From contig JAEPMI010000002.1 of NCBI GenBank assembly GCA_017644045.1, forward strand, positions 453,024-517,023: DNA of 64,000 bases, read 5' to 3'. Every line of letters starts with the position of its first letter. Within the stretch, counting starts at the first letter, position 1. The position numbers were made by a program, and so were the translations under genes. Below the pieces are notes generated by a model that saw nothing but the letters and a program-made list of their open reading frames with translations, did not search any database and was not told where the DNA came from. This DNA comes from Deltaproteobacteria bacterium (GTDB lineage Bacteria > Myxococcota_A > Polyangia > Polyangiales > Houyiibacteriaceae). Below are positions 24,976 through 32,999 of the stretch, in pieces.

Positions 24976-26508
24976 ATGCTTTCGCCCTTCCGATGCCTGC
25001 TCCTGGTCGCGCTCCTCGCCGTCGCCTGCGGTGACGACGACTCCGACGACACCACCACCTACGATCCGGACGCGTTCGCCCGCGGCGACGATGGCGGCAC
25101 GCCGATCGACCAGGGGCCACCCGTCGACATGGGCCCGCCCGTGGAGACCGCCGCCGTCGCCTGGCCGCGTGAGATGCGCGGCGTGTGGCTGACCACGGTC
25201 TTCAACATCAACTGGCCCAGCAGCCAAGGCCTGAGCGCGAGCGCCCAGCAGGCCGAGCTCCGCGACCTCCTCGACACCGCCGTCGCGACCGGGCTCAACA
25301 CGGTCTTCTTCCAGGTTCGCCCCGAGTGCGACGCCTTCTACCCGAGCGAGCTCGAGCCGTGGAGCCGCTACCTGACCGGTACCCAGGGCGGCGATCCCGG
25401 CTGGGATCCGCTCGCCTTCGCGATCACCGAGGCGCACCAGCGCGGCCTCGAGCTCCACGCCTGGATGAACCCCTACCGCGCGAAGGGCTCGAGCAGCTCG
25501 ACCGCCGTCGCGCCGCATCCCTCGGTGACCCTCTCCGAGTATGCGTACGACTACGGGTCCTTCGTCTGGATGGACCCGGGCGTGAGCGAAGTGCAGGAGC
25601 ACACGCTCGCGGTCATCGAAGACATGCTCGAGCGTTACGACGTCGATGGGCTGCACTTCGACGACTACTTCTATCCGTACCCGGACGGCGCGTTCCCGGA
25701 CGACGCGACCTACGCGGCCTACACCAGCGGCGGCGGCACGATGGCGCGCGACGACTGGCGCCGCGACAACGTCAACCAGCTCGTGCGCCGCATCGGCGAG
25801 CTGGTCGCCGACATGCGCCCGGACGTGCGCTTCGGGATCAGCCCCTTCGGCATCTACCGGCCCGGCATGCCCGAGGGCATCGCCGGGCTCGACCAGTACG
25901 CGGCGATCTTCGCCGACCCGCCGCTCTGGCTCGCGGAGGGATGGGTCGACTACCTCGCGCCGCAGCTCTATTGGCCCTCGACCCAGACCGCTCAGGCCTA
26001 CCAGCCGCTCGTGGAGTGGTGGGCCGACCTGGCGACCGATGGCCACCTCATCATCCCCGGGAACTACCTCTCGCAACTCGGGAGCAGCGCGTCGTGGACC
26101 CTCGACGAGCTCCGCACGCAGGTCGACCTGACGCGCGCGACCGAGGGCACCGGTGGCAACATCTACTTCCAGATCGAGCCTTTCGACTCGAACCGGATGG
26201 GCGTGCGCGACGTCTTCGCGGACGAGTACTACTCCGAGCCCGCGCTGACCCCGCCGCTCGCGAGCGCCTTCGGCGAGACCTTCGCCATTCCGACGGTCGA
26301 AGCGACCGATGACGGTGTGATGGTGAGCCACTCGGCGACCCTCCGCGCGGTCACCGTGTACGAGGAAGCCGACGGCGGCTTCGCGCCCGTCGAGCTCATC
26401 CCGGCCGGGACCGACCCGGTGAGCGTCACGCTCGAAGCCGGCCGCTGGGCCATCGCGGCCGTCGATCGCCGCGGCGTCGAGAGCCTCGGCGTGGTCATCG
26501 AGCGCTGA
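24976..26508 (+). CDS. GHL10 (DUF187-like) glycoside hydrolase lipoprotein
   Basis: The product is 510 aa from ATG 24976 (an alternative start is 24955). The lipobox is AVAC, followed by an acidic linker with PVDMGPP. From residue ~65 the sequence matches the GHL10/YngK group: EMRGVWLTTVFNINWPS, NTVFFQVRPECDAFY, LHAWMNPYRA, VDGLHFDDYFYP, RFGISPFGIYRPG and VDYLAPQLYWP. These are predicted TIM-barrel hydrolases acting on bacterial or environmental glycans. The C-terminal 90 residues form a beta-sandwich-like tail. The acidic residues in FDDYFYP are probable catalytic or metal-binding positions. Confidence 0.88.
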   Translation: MLSPFRCLLLVALLAVACGDDDSDDTTTYDPDAFARGDDGGTPIDQGPPVDMGPPVETAAVAWPREMRGVWLTTVFNINWPSSQGLSASAQQAELRDLLDTAVATGLNTVFFQVRPECDAFYPSELEPWSRYLTGTQGGDPGWDPLAFAITEAHQRGLELHAWMNPYRAKGSSSSTAVAPHPSVTLSEYAYDYGSFVWMDPGVSEVQEHTLAVIEDMLERYDVDGLHFDDYFYPYPDGAFPDDATYAAYTSGGGTMARDDWRRDNVNQLVRRIGELVADMRPDVRFGISPFGIYRPGMPEGIAGLDQYAAIFADPPLWLAEGWVDYLAPQLYWPSTQTAQAYQPLVEWWADLATDGHLIIPGNYLSQLGSSASWTLDELRTQVDLTRATEGTGGNIYFQIEPFDSNRMGVRDVFADEYYSEPALTPPLASAFGETFAIPTVEATDDGVMVSHSATLRAVTVYEEADGGFAPVELIPAGTDPVSVTLEAGRWAIAAVDRRGVESLGVVIER

Positions 26509-26558
26509 GCGCGCTCTCGGCCTGGACAGAGGGCGCCGACGCCCCATGGTGCGCGGCC

Positions 26559-27269
26559 ATGCTCCGTTGCCCCGCCTGCGCCACCGAGATCGCACCCAGC
26601 ACCATTCGTCCCGCACGCTCGGTCGCGCTCTGTGGCGGCTGCGATGCGTCCATCCAACTCGGTGGGAGCCCGGACGCGGGTTGGGTGGTGATCGGGCATC
26701 AGCCGCCCGCGCCACCCGAGGGCCTCGAGCTGCTCGACACTGCGGACCCGGTCGGTGGATACCGAGACGGCGCCTCGCATTCCGACTGGAGCGCCCGGCT
26801 GCCGTGGCGGCGACGCGGGGCGTTCTATCCAGGGGTGATGGCGCTGGCGGCGCCCGTCGCCATGACCTCGTTCGCCGTCGGCCCGCACCGGTTCTTTGCC
26901 GACCGGACTCCGCTGCCCATGCACGTGGCCGCGTACGCGCTCTGGATCGGCATGACGATCGGCTGCGGCTGGTGGGCGCTCGCGTTCTTGCGCAATCGGA
27001 CCACGGTGACGGTGAAGCAGGGCCTGGTGAGCTGCCATCACGGGCCGATCCGAGTGCTCCTCGAGCGCTCACGGCCGGTCGAGCTCGCCGACGTCGAGCT
27101 CTTCGAGGTGGAGCGACGGGATCCCGTCTACGTCCTCAAGAACATCTCTGGCCCGACGTGGGAGGTCGTCGCTCGTTTGACCGGCGGCCAACGAAGGACG
27201 GTCATCACGCGTCTTCCGGAGGAGCGCCACGCTCGCTGGCTCCAGAAGCGCCTCGAATCGGGACTCTAG
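26559..27269 (+). CDS. Membrane protein with N-terminal zinc-ribbon
   Basis: The product is 236 aa. The first 30 residues contain CPAC and CGGC, a zinc-ribbon-like pair. Two membrane helices follow at about residues 90-110 and 125-145. The C-terminal ~85 residues are soluble and beta-rich, with a PH-like or bPH2-like look (TVTVKQGLVSCHHGPIRVLL). I do not recognise a specific family. No clear ribosome site or -10 box is seen at the ATG. Confidence 0.65.
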   Translation: MLRCPACATEIAPSTIRPARSVALCGGCDASIQLGGSPDAGWVVIGHQPPAPPEGLELLDTADPVGGYRDGASHSDWSARLPWRRRGAFYPGVMALAAPVAMTSFAVGPHRFFADRTPLPMHVAAYALWIGMTIGCGWWALAFLRNRTTVTVKQGLVSCHHGPIRVLLERSRPVELADVELFEVERRDPVYVLKNISGPTWEVVARLTGGQRRTVITRLPEERHARWLQKRLESGL

Positions 27270-27286
27270 AGTCCCGTACCGCGAGT

Positions 27287-27295
27287 TGGTATCTG
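27287..27295 (+). promoter_or_regulatory. Extended -10-like box (TGGTATCTG)
   Basis: It lies 5 nt before ATG 27301. The last base deviates from TANNNT. The tandem paralogue has TGCTATGAG in the same place. Confidence 0.35.
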
Positions 27296-27300
27296 AGGGG

Positions 27301-28203
27301 ATGCGCAACGCCTGCATCCTGGCTTCGCTGCTGTGGGTCGCCTGTGGTGACGACGGCGACCCCGCCGTCGACATGGCGGTCGCGATCGATGCTGGACCGC
27401 CGCCGCCACCGTCCGAAATCGGTCCGGAAGAGCGCCCCGCTTCCGTGCGCCTGCCCGGAGAGTACGACTCGAGCGGCAACTACCCGATCGTCATGGTCCT
27501 CCACGGCAACGGGGCGAGCGGGCTGATCCAGGGGGCCTACTTCGGCATCCCCCGACTGGCGCGCGACATGGAGTTCATCGCCATCCTCCCGGACGGCACC
27601 CTCAGCGACGATGGCACGCCCTACTGGAACGCAACGGATGTCTACATCGGTCGTGCCGTGGATCCTGCGGACGACGTCGCCTACCTGACCGGACTGATCG
27701 ACGAGGCGCTCGCGACCTACGCCGCCGACCCCGAGCGGGTCTACCTGCTCGGCCACTCGAACGGCGGCTTCATGTCCTACCGCTTGGCGTGCGACGCTTC
27801 GGAGACCTTCGCCGGGCTCGTGTCGCTGGCGGGATCGACCTGGAACGACCCCGCCGACTGCGGCGACCCGGCCGAGCCCGTGAGCGTGCTCCAGATCCAC
27901 GGAACGATGGACGACTCCATCCGCTACGAGGGCGGCGACTTCCGCGATGGCGCCCATCCCTCGGCGCGCGAGACGGTCGAGCGCTTCGCCGACCGGTCCG
28001 GCTGCGACGACACGTGGACCGACGGCGAGCCCGTCGACTTCGTCACCATGGTGGACGGCGCGGAGACCCTCGTGGAGTCGCGGTCGACCGGGTGCACCGA
28101 GGGCACCGACTACCAGCTCTGGACCATCGTGGACGGCACTCACATCCCCACGCTCTCGGACGGCGCGACCCAGCGCGCGCTCGAGTGGCTCCTCGCTCGG
28201 TGA
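27301..28203 (+). CDS. Esterase lipoprotein (LpqC/PHB-depolymerase-like), tandem copy 1
   Basis: The product is 300 aa. The lipobox is WVAC, and the linker DMAVAIDAGPPPPP spaces the domain from the membrane. The catalytic region matches the LpqC/feruloyl esterase/PHB depolymerase group: VLHGNGASG, the elbow GHSNGGF, LASLAG-like VSLAGSTW, and QIHGTMDD for the acid. The final His is probably in DGTHIPTL. It would act on esters such as polyhydroxyalkanoate oligomers or aryl esters; the substrate is not known. Paralogous to the next gene. Confidence 0.85.
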   Translation: MRNACILASLLWVACGDDGDPAVDMAVAIDAGPPPPPSEIGPEERPASVRLPGEYDSSGNYPIVMVLHGNGASGLIQGAYFGIPRLARDMEFIAILPDGTLSDDGTPYWNATDVYIGRAVDPADDVAYLTGLIDEALATYAADPERVYLLGHSNGGFMSYRLACDASETFAGLVSLAGSTWNDPADCGDPAEPVSVLQIHGTMDDSIRYEGGDFRDGAHPSARETVERFADRSGCDDTWTDGEPVDFVTMVDGAETLVESRSTGCTEGTDYQLWTIVDGTHIPTLSDGATQRALEWLLAR

Positions 28204-28234
28204 CGTGACCTCGGTCGTCGGCTCGGGAGACCTC

Positions 28235-28243
28235 TGCTATGAG
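28235..28243 (+). promoter_or_regulatory. Extended -10-like box (TGCTATGAG)
   Basis: This box lies 5 nt before ATG 28249 and is followed by a G run that could also act as a ribosome site. Confidence 0.35.
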
Positions 28244-28248
28244 GGGGC

Positions 28249-29178
28249 ATGCGCTTTCGCTTCACCCTCCCCCTCCTGGTCCTGGCGCTCGCCTGCGGCG
28301 ACGACGACGGCACCACCGACGACACGACCGACGCCCCCGACGTGGACATGGCGGTGGAGACGGACGCGGGTCCGCCCGGGCCCCCCGGCACCATCGGTCC
28401 GGATGACCGACGCGCGCGGGTGACGCTGCCGAACGGCTACGACGAGGCCGAGAGCTACCCGGTCGTGATGTTGCTCCACGGCTACGGCGCGAGCGGATTG
28501 ATCCAAGGCGCCTACTTCACGATCCCCGCACTGGCGCGCGACATGGGCTTCATCGGGATCATCCCCGACGGCACGACGGACGCCGGCGGCAACCAGTTCT
28601 GGAACGCGACCGACGCCTGCTGCGACTTCGGACCGACCGGCGTGGACGACGTCGCTTACCTCAGCGACCTGATCGACGAGGCGCTCGAGACGTACGCCGC
28701 CGACCCGGACCGCGTGTACCTGATCGGCCACTCGAACGGCGGCTTCATGTCCTACCGGATGGCCTGCGACGCCTCCGACAAGATCGCCGGGCTCGTGTCC
28801 CTCGCTGGCGCGACCTGGGGTGACCCGATGGATTGCGGCGAGCCGACCCGCCCGGTGAGCGTGCTCCAGATCCACGGCACCGCCGACGGCACCATCGCCT
28901 ACTCCGGTGGCACCGTCGCCAGCCGCACGATCCCCTCCGCCCGCGGGAGCGTCGAGCGCTTCGCGGAGCGCTCCGGCTGCACCGTCGAGTGGACCGAAGG
29001 CGACCCCATCGACTTCGACTCCACCATCGAGGGCGCCGAGACGGTCACCGAGAGCATCACCGACGGCTGCACCGAAGGCACCGCCTACGAGCTCTGGACC
29101 ATCGAGGAGGGCGAGCACATCCCGTCGCTCGCCGACGGAGCGATCCGCACCTCCCTCGAGTGGCTCCTCGCGCAGTAG
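28249..29178 (+). CDS. Esterase lipoprotein (LpqC/PHB-depolymerase-like), tandem copy 2
   Basis: The product is 309 aa, closely related to the preceding gene over its full length. The lipobox is ALAC, followed by an acidic linker with DVDMAVETDAGPP. Catalytic landmarks are LLHGYGASGLIQGAYF, GHSNGGFMSYR, QIHGTADG and EGEHIPSL. An extra CC pair (NATDACCDFG) differs from copy 1. A 45-nt spacer with its own box separates the two, so they may be separately transcribed. Confidence 0.87.
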   Translation: MRFRFTLPLLVLALACGDDDGTTDDTTDAPDVDMAVETDAGPPGPPGTIGPDDRRARVTLPNGYDEAESYPVVMLLHGYGASGLIQGAYFTIPALARDMGFIGIIPDGTTDAGGNQFWNATDACCDFGPTGVDDVAYLSDLIDEALETYAADPDRVYLIGHSNGGFMSYRMACDASDKIAGLVSLAGATWGDPMDCGEPTRPVSVLQIHGTADGTIAYSGGTVASRTIPSARGSVERFAERSGCTVEWTEGDPIDFDSTIEGAETVTESITDGCTEGTAYELWTIEEGEHIPSLADGAIRTSLEWLLAQ

Positions 29179-29180
29179 CG

Positions 29181-29846
29181 TCAGCCGCAGCCGCAGCCGC
29201 CGCTGGGCGCTGCCCAGAGGATCCGCAACAGGAGCGCAGCCCAGAAGACCAGCGGAACGAGCACGAGCACGAAGAGCGGTACCATCGACCTCGTCGGCTC
29301 GTGCTCGCTTCCGCTTGGATCGATCTCGTATGCATGGCTGCGCAACCAGCGCACGCGGAGCCTGTCGACGTGCGCGGCGTCGCGATACCCACTCGTACCG
29401 GGTGCGCCCATGGACGCACCGCAGACCGACACCTCGTCGCCGGCTGCGAGCACGAACCGCGTCACCTCGAGCATGGCGGTTCGCGGCATGCTGGGCACCA
29501 GCGACGCGACGGCCGGCTCGGCGCTGCGAAACGTCCCCCATGCCTCACGCCGGGACGTGCGTCGACCGCCGCTCATGAGGGTGTCGTCTTCGATCTCGAG
29601 CTCGACGCGCCGACCGTCCTCGAGACGGATCGCGACCGTACCTGTCCAGTGCACGGCCAGGCGTGTTCCGGCGCGGTCCACGGCGAAGCAGACGACCTCC
29701 GACTCCACCACCCCCTCGAGATAGACCTCCTCGCTTGAACGCGGCGGTGCACTCTCCCACAGCTCGCTCGCGAAGCTGAGGTAGGTCGCATCACAGCTCT
29801 TGGGAGCGAGGTCCGAGCCCGTGTAGATGTCGTCCTGCCAGCGCAT
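29181..29846 (-). CDS. Membrane protein of unknown function, tandem paralogue A
   Basis: The product is 221 aa. The soluble N-terminal ~180 residues begin with a motif shared with the next gene (SCDATYLSFASELWESAP). They include EGVVESEVVCFAV, IRLEDGRRVELEI and VLAAGDEVSVCG, which by eye recall the beta-barrel core of GIDE/MULAN-type proteins. One membrane helix (about 187-212) and a GGCGCG tail follow. No known function. The stop nearly abuts the stop of the esterase gene. Confidence 0.6.
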   Translation of the reverse strand: MRWQDDIYTGSDLAPKSCDATYLSFASELWESAPPRSSEEVYLEGVVESEVVCFAVDRAGTRLAVHWTGTVAIRLEDGRRVELEIEDDTLMSGGRRTSRREAWGTFRSAEPAVASLVPSMPRTAMLEVTRFVLAAGDEVSVCGASMGAPGTSGYRDAAHVDRLRVRWLRSHAYEIDPSGSEHEPTRSMVPLFVLVLVPLVFWAALLLRILWAAPSGGCGCG

Positions 29847-29878
29847 GACCGGTGATCAGTGCACCAGCCGTGCCGAGA

Positions 29879-30586
29879 TCAGAGGCCGAGCCCACGCAGC
29901 AACGCGCGGATGCCGACGCCCGCGCCAACCACCAACGAGAACGCCCCGCCGTAGACGAACACGAAGAAGAGCACTGCGAACCCGACGTCCCGCCCCCATC
30001 GTCGCAACCGCTCGAGTCGCGTTGGAGCATTCGGCGCCCAGACCGTGTGCGGGCGAACATGAGGCTCTGGCTCGGCGAGGCTGAACGCCAGTCGAGCATG
30101 GAACGCCGGCATCCGCCCTCGAACGCGGTACCCACCGCGCGCGCTCACCTCTGTCCATGCGCCCCGTAGGACCATTCGGTCGCCGGCTTCGAGCAACCAC
30201 GCGCTCACCGAGACCAACGCCTCCGGCGGTGGCGTGGGCAGACTCGCCGAGATCGTGGGCTCGTCGCGGCAGAACTCCTCCCAGCTCTCGGTCCAGGACC
30301 AATGCCGACCCCCGGAGACGACGGCGGCGTCCAGCAAGAGCGCGATCTCGCGCCCGTCATCCAGACGCAGCAGGACCGGCGCGCTCCACCTCGACCCGAG
30401 CTGCCGACCATGTCGCACACTCCAGCACGCAGCTCTCGCGAGCACCGTCCCCTCGATCTGGACCTCGTCGCGTTCCTCGCGGACTGGTGCACTCTCCCAC
30501 AGCTCGCTCGTGAAGCTGAGGTACGTCGCATCACTGCTCTTCGGCGGAACGGGAGGATGAAGGTCAGTGTGGTCACGCCAGCGCAT
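29879..30586 (-). CDS. Membrane protein of unknown function, tandem paralogue B
   Basis: The product is 235 aa from ATG 30586, chosen by alignment with the paralogue (both begin MRW). It shares SSDATYLSFTSELWESAP, EGTVLARAACWSV, LLRLDDGREIALLL and WLLEAGDRMVLRG with paralogue A. The C-terminus has one or two membrane segments (about 195-230). The upstream DNA of the two genes is also similar (CTGGTGCA motif). It is the product of a tandem duplication; function unknown. Confidence 0.6.
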   Translation of the reverse strand: MRWRDHTDLHPPVPPKSSDATYLSFTSELWESAPVREERDEVQIEGTVLARAACWSVRHGRQLGSRWSAPVLLRLDDGREIALLLDAAVVSGGRHWSWTESWEEFCRDEPTISASLPTPPPEALVSVSAWLLEAGDRMVLRGAWTEVSARGGYRVRGRMPAFHARLAFSLAEPEPHVRPHTVWAPNAPTRLERLRRWGRDVGFAVLFFVFVYGGAFSLVVGAGVGIRALLRGLGL

Positions 30587-30618
30587 CGCCAGCGATCGAT
30601 GCACCAGTCATGCCGAGC

Positions 30619-30702
30619 TCAGATGGGGCAGTTCCACTCGCGGCCGAACGTGAGCACGATGGCGAGCGCCGTCAGGAACGGATGCATCGTCTTGGTCGTC
30701 AT
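30619..30702 (-). CDS. Possible 27-aa hydrophobic peptide
   Basis: The ATG at 30702 overlaps the stop of the sugar-dehydrogenase gene (ATGA). The predicted peptide has one hydrophobic stretch (PFLTALAIVLTFG). The overlap suggests coupling to the operon, but the ORF is short and may be chance. Confidence 0.25.
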   Translation of the reverse strand: MTTKTMHPFLTALAIVLTFGREWNCPI

Positions 30703-31970
30703 CGAAGCACCATTCGGAAGAGGAGGCCCGGCTCGAAGTCGAACGGATTGTCGCTGCCGTAGGTCATCACGTAGACGTGCCCGTCGGGCGCCTCGCCCCA
30801 TGCGGTCGGCCAATCGATGTGACCGATCGGGCGATCGGAGAGGAGCGCGCCGGTCTCGTCGAAGCGCGCCGCGCGAACGAAGCCCGCGATCGCGTCGCCC
30901 CAGATCACCCTTCCCGCGAGTCGGTCGTCATAGGGGTCGTCGGCGTCGACCGGAGACCGATGCTCGAGCGCCGCGTAGACCGCGCGGTTGGGGATCGGAG
31001 TCACCTCGGGATCGTCTTCGAGGAAGGCGTGATCGGAGCTCCGATCGTAGGAGAGCACCGGGTCGACCATTCCTTCGCACTCGCCGGTGTACTGGTCGAC
31101 GAAGCGACCACACTCGCCACCGCACGGGCCTTCGAGAAGCGGCCAACCGAGGTTGCGGCCCGGGCCATCCACGACGTTGAGCTCCTCGAAGCACGCACCC
31201 CCGACGTCACCGACGACGATCCGCCCCCGAGAATCGAGGAATGCCTTCCACGGCGAGCGAACGCCCTTGGCCCACACGTTCGGGCTGCCACCGCCAGCGG
31301 CGTAGGGGTTGTCTGGTGCGCCGGTCGCGCCCCCTTCCCCTTCGACCCGACTGGGAACGAGCCGCACGATCGAGCCGAGATCCTGGTCGGGGTCCTGCGC
31401 CGCCTCCCGGTTTCGACGATCGCCCACCATGACGACCAGCGCGCCCGTGTCGTCGAAGAAGAGCGAGGTCATGGTGTGCTGGTTGTCGCCGCCCTCGAGC
31501 TCGTAGTCGCGGCCTACGCGGAAGACCTCGACCACCGAGTCGGCAGCGTCCTCGGAGCCGTCCATGGTCACCCGAACGATCCGACTGGTTCGCCCGTCCA
31601 GGCAATGGCTGCCATAGACGAAGCGGTTGGTGGTCCACTCCGGATCGATGGCGAGGCCGACCAACCCGCACTCCTGATGCGACGACACGTCGGGGAGCTG
31701 CACCTCGTCGACCAGAGTCGGTCCGTCCTCGCCCATCGAGTAGTGGTGGATCTCGCCGCGCTTTCCAGCGACGAGGAAGCCCTCGGAGTCTGGCAGGAAC
31801 ACGAGCGCGGTGGGGGCGGCGGGGCTCTCGGGGAGATCGACCGCCTCGAAGGCGACGGACACCGGCTCTTCCGGCGGCAAGTCGGGGCTCGGTCGGGCGT
31901 CCGTGGGCGTGTTTGGTCCGTCCCCACAGCCGAGGGCTGCGACGACGGTGGCGAAGAGAGCAAAACGCAT
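30699..31970 (-). CDS. PQQ-dependent sugar dehydrogenase-like lipoprotein (sGDH/sorbosone type), copy 1
   Basis: The product is 423 aa. The lipobox is ALGC. The six-bladed propeller pattern of soluble glucose/sorbosone dehydrogenases is present: QECGLVGLAIDPEW, the probable catalytic His in DNQHTMTSLFF, VVMVGDRRN, WAKGVRSPWKAFLD, GDVGGACFEELNVV and NLGWPLLEGP. It would oxidise a sugar or alcohol in the periplasm and pass electrons to a cytochrome. The preceding gene, whose stop abuts this ATG, encodes just such a cytochrome c. A second, similar pair lies at 43909-45977. Confidence 0.85.
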   Translation of the reverse strand: MRFALFATVVAALGCGDGPNTPTDARPSPDLPPEEPVSVAFEAVDLPESPAAPTALVFLPDSEGFLVAGKRGEIHHYSMGEDGPTLVDEVQLPDVSSHQECGLVGLAIDPEWTTNRFVYGSHCLDGRTSRIVRVTMDGSEDAADSVVEVFRVGRDYELEGGDNQHTMTSLFFDDTGALVVMVGDRRNREAAQDPDQDLGSIVRLVPSRVEGEGGATGAPDNPYAAGGGSPNVWAKGVRSPWKAFLDSRGRIVVGDVGGACFEELNVVDGPGRNLGWPLLEGPCGGECGRFVDQYTGECEGMVDPVLSYDRSSDHAFLEDDPEVTPIPNRAVYAALEHRSPVDADDPYDDRLAGRVIWGDAIAGFVRAARFDETGALLSDRPIGHIDWPTAWGEAPDGHVYVMTYGSDNPFDFEPGLLFRMVLR

Positions 31971-32999
31971 TCAAGGGTCCTCGGTCGGAAGGTTCTCGAT
32001 CCACCGGCGCAGGCGCTCCGCGGCCTCCTCGTCGACCCGCTGGACGCCGATCGGCGGCATCGGTCGCACGCCCGATGGGTTCGACGCAGCGAGAGCGGTG
32101 AGCAGGAGGCTCCGCTCCGGAGCGCCGGGCGCGACGCGCAACCCGGACGGAAAGCTGATCGCCATCGTCGGTTGGTCGACGATGGACTCGATGGCTCGTG
32201 ACCGCGTCAGATCCAGCGGCGTCGGGACACCATCGGCCCAGTGACAGTGGGCGCAGTTGCCGTGCAGGTAGGAGGCGACCCAGGCGGACTCGGGGTCGCG
32301 CCCCGGGTCGGAGGGATCTGCGTCGGCAAACGCCAGGATCCCTCGGGCGAACCAGTCATCGCGCTGCGAGACCGTAGCGCCACGAAGCGAAATCGAGAGC
32401 TGCTCGTCGGTCAGACCGATCAGCGGGCTGGCGGCCGTTGCGTGACAAGCGCGGCACTCGTTGCGACCAGGGACCTCGTGTACGAAGCGCTCCCCTTCAT
32501 CCACGACCTCCACCCGGAGCGCGGCGTCGTCCATCCGGAGGTAGGCATCATCGCCCTCCCAGACATACACCGCGTAGTCCCAGCCTTCCTCACTTCGGCG
32601 GATGAGCCGTGTCTCCACGGGGCGGATCCCATCGGGGGTGGCGAAGGTAAATGTCTTGAAGACGAGAGTTCCGATCGGGAACTCCCACCGCATCGGATCG
32701 GAGTTGTCGATCGTCGCCCCGGGCGGGAGCAGGGCATGGCGCGTCTTGGCGCTCCCGTTCGTCCAGAGTGGGTGCGCAGGTTCGTACCCGATCGCTTCGG
32801 GTGCGACGAGCGATGGGTCCCAGTCGCCGCCCTCGGACAGCTCACCGAAATACCCCGTCACCGAGAGTCGCGCCGGCAACGGAGCGAGTGGCGCCTCCAC
32901 CAACGGGGGTCCGAGCTCCGCTCCGTCATCGCTCTCGGTCGCGCCGGAGGCAGCACAGCCAAACATCACCGCGACGGCCAGTCCGTTCAGTCGCCGCAC
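31971..32999 (-). CDS. Diheme c-type cytochrome lipoprotein, copy 1
   Basis: The product is 342 aa from GTG 32999, chosen because it gives MRRLNGLAVAVMFGC with a lipobox. An in-frame TTG at 33014 is a poorer start. Two haem-binding CxxCH motifs are seen: CRACH (about residue 193) and CAHCH (about residue 256). The segment PLWTNGSAKTRH and the ending PMPPIGVQRVDEEAAERLRRW are shared with the second copy at 45114. It resembles the HNE_0200/SO2930-type diheme family. It is the likely electron acceptor of the sugar dehydrogenase encoded next. Confidence 0.85.
   Translation of the reverse strand: MRRLNGLAVAVMFGCAASGATESDDGAELGPPLVEAPLAPLPARLSVTGYFGELSEGGDWDPSLVAPEAIGYEPAHPLWTNGSAKTRHALLPPGATIDNSDPMRWEFPIGTLVFKTFTFATPDGIRPVETRLIRRSEEGWDYAVYVWEGDDAYLRMDDAALRVEVVDEGERFVHEVPGRNECRACHATAASPLIGLTDEQLSISLRGATVSQRDDWFARGILAFADADPSDPGRDPESAWVASYLHGNCAHCHWADGVPTPLDLTRSRAIESIVDQPTMAISFPSGLRVAPGAPERSLLLTALAASNPSGVRPMPPIGVQRVDEEAAERLRRWIENLPTEDP

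Noticed and set aside
23863-27072. 1069-codon open frame on the minus strand
   Set aside because: It runs antisense through the GHL10 gene and the hydrolase gene and has Arg/Ala/Pro-rich composition typical of high-GC shadow frames; the real genes in that region have signal peptides and clear domains.
30619-30813. 64-codon minus-strand frame
   Set aside because: It overlaps the end of the dehydrogenase gene out of frame and is Arg-rich; only the shorter 27-codon ATG version is plausible.
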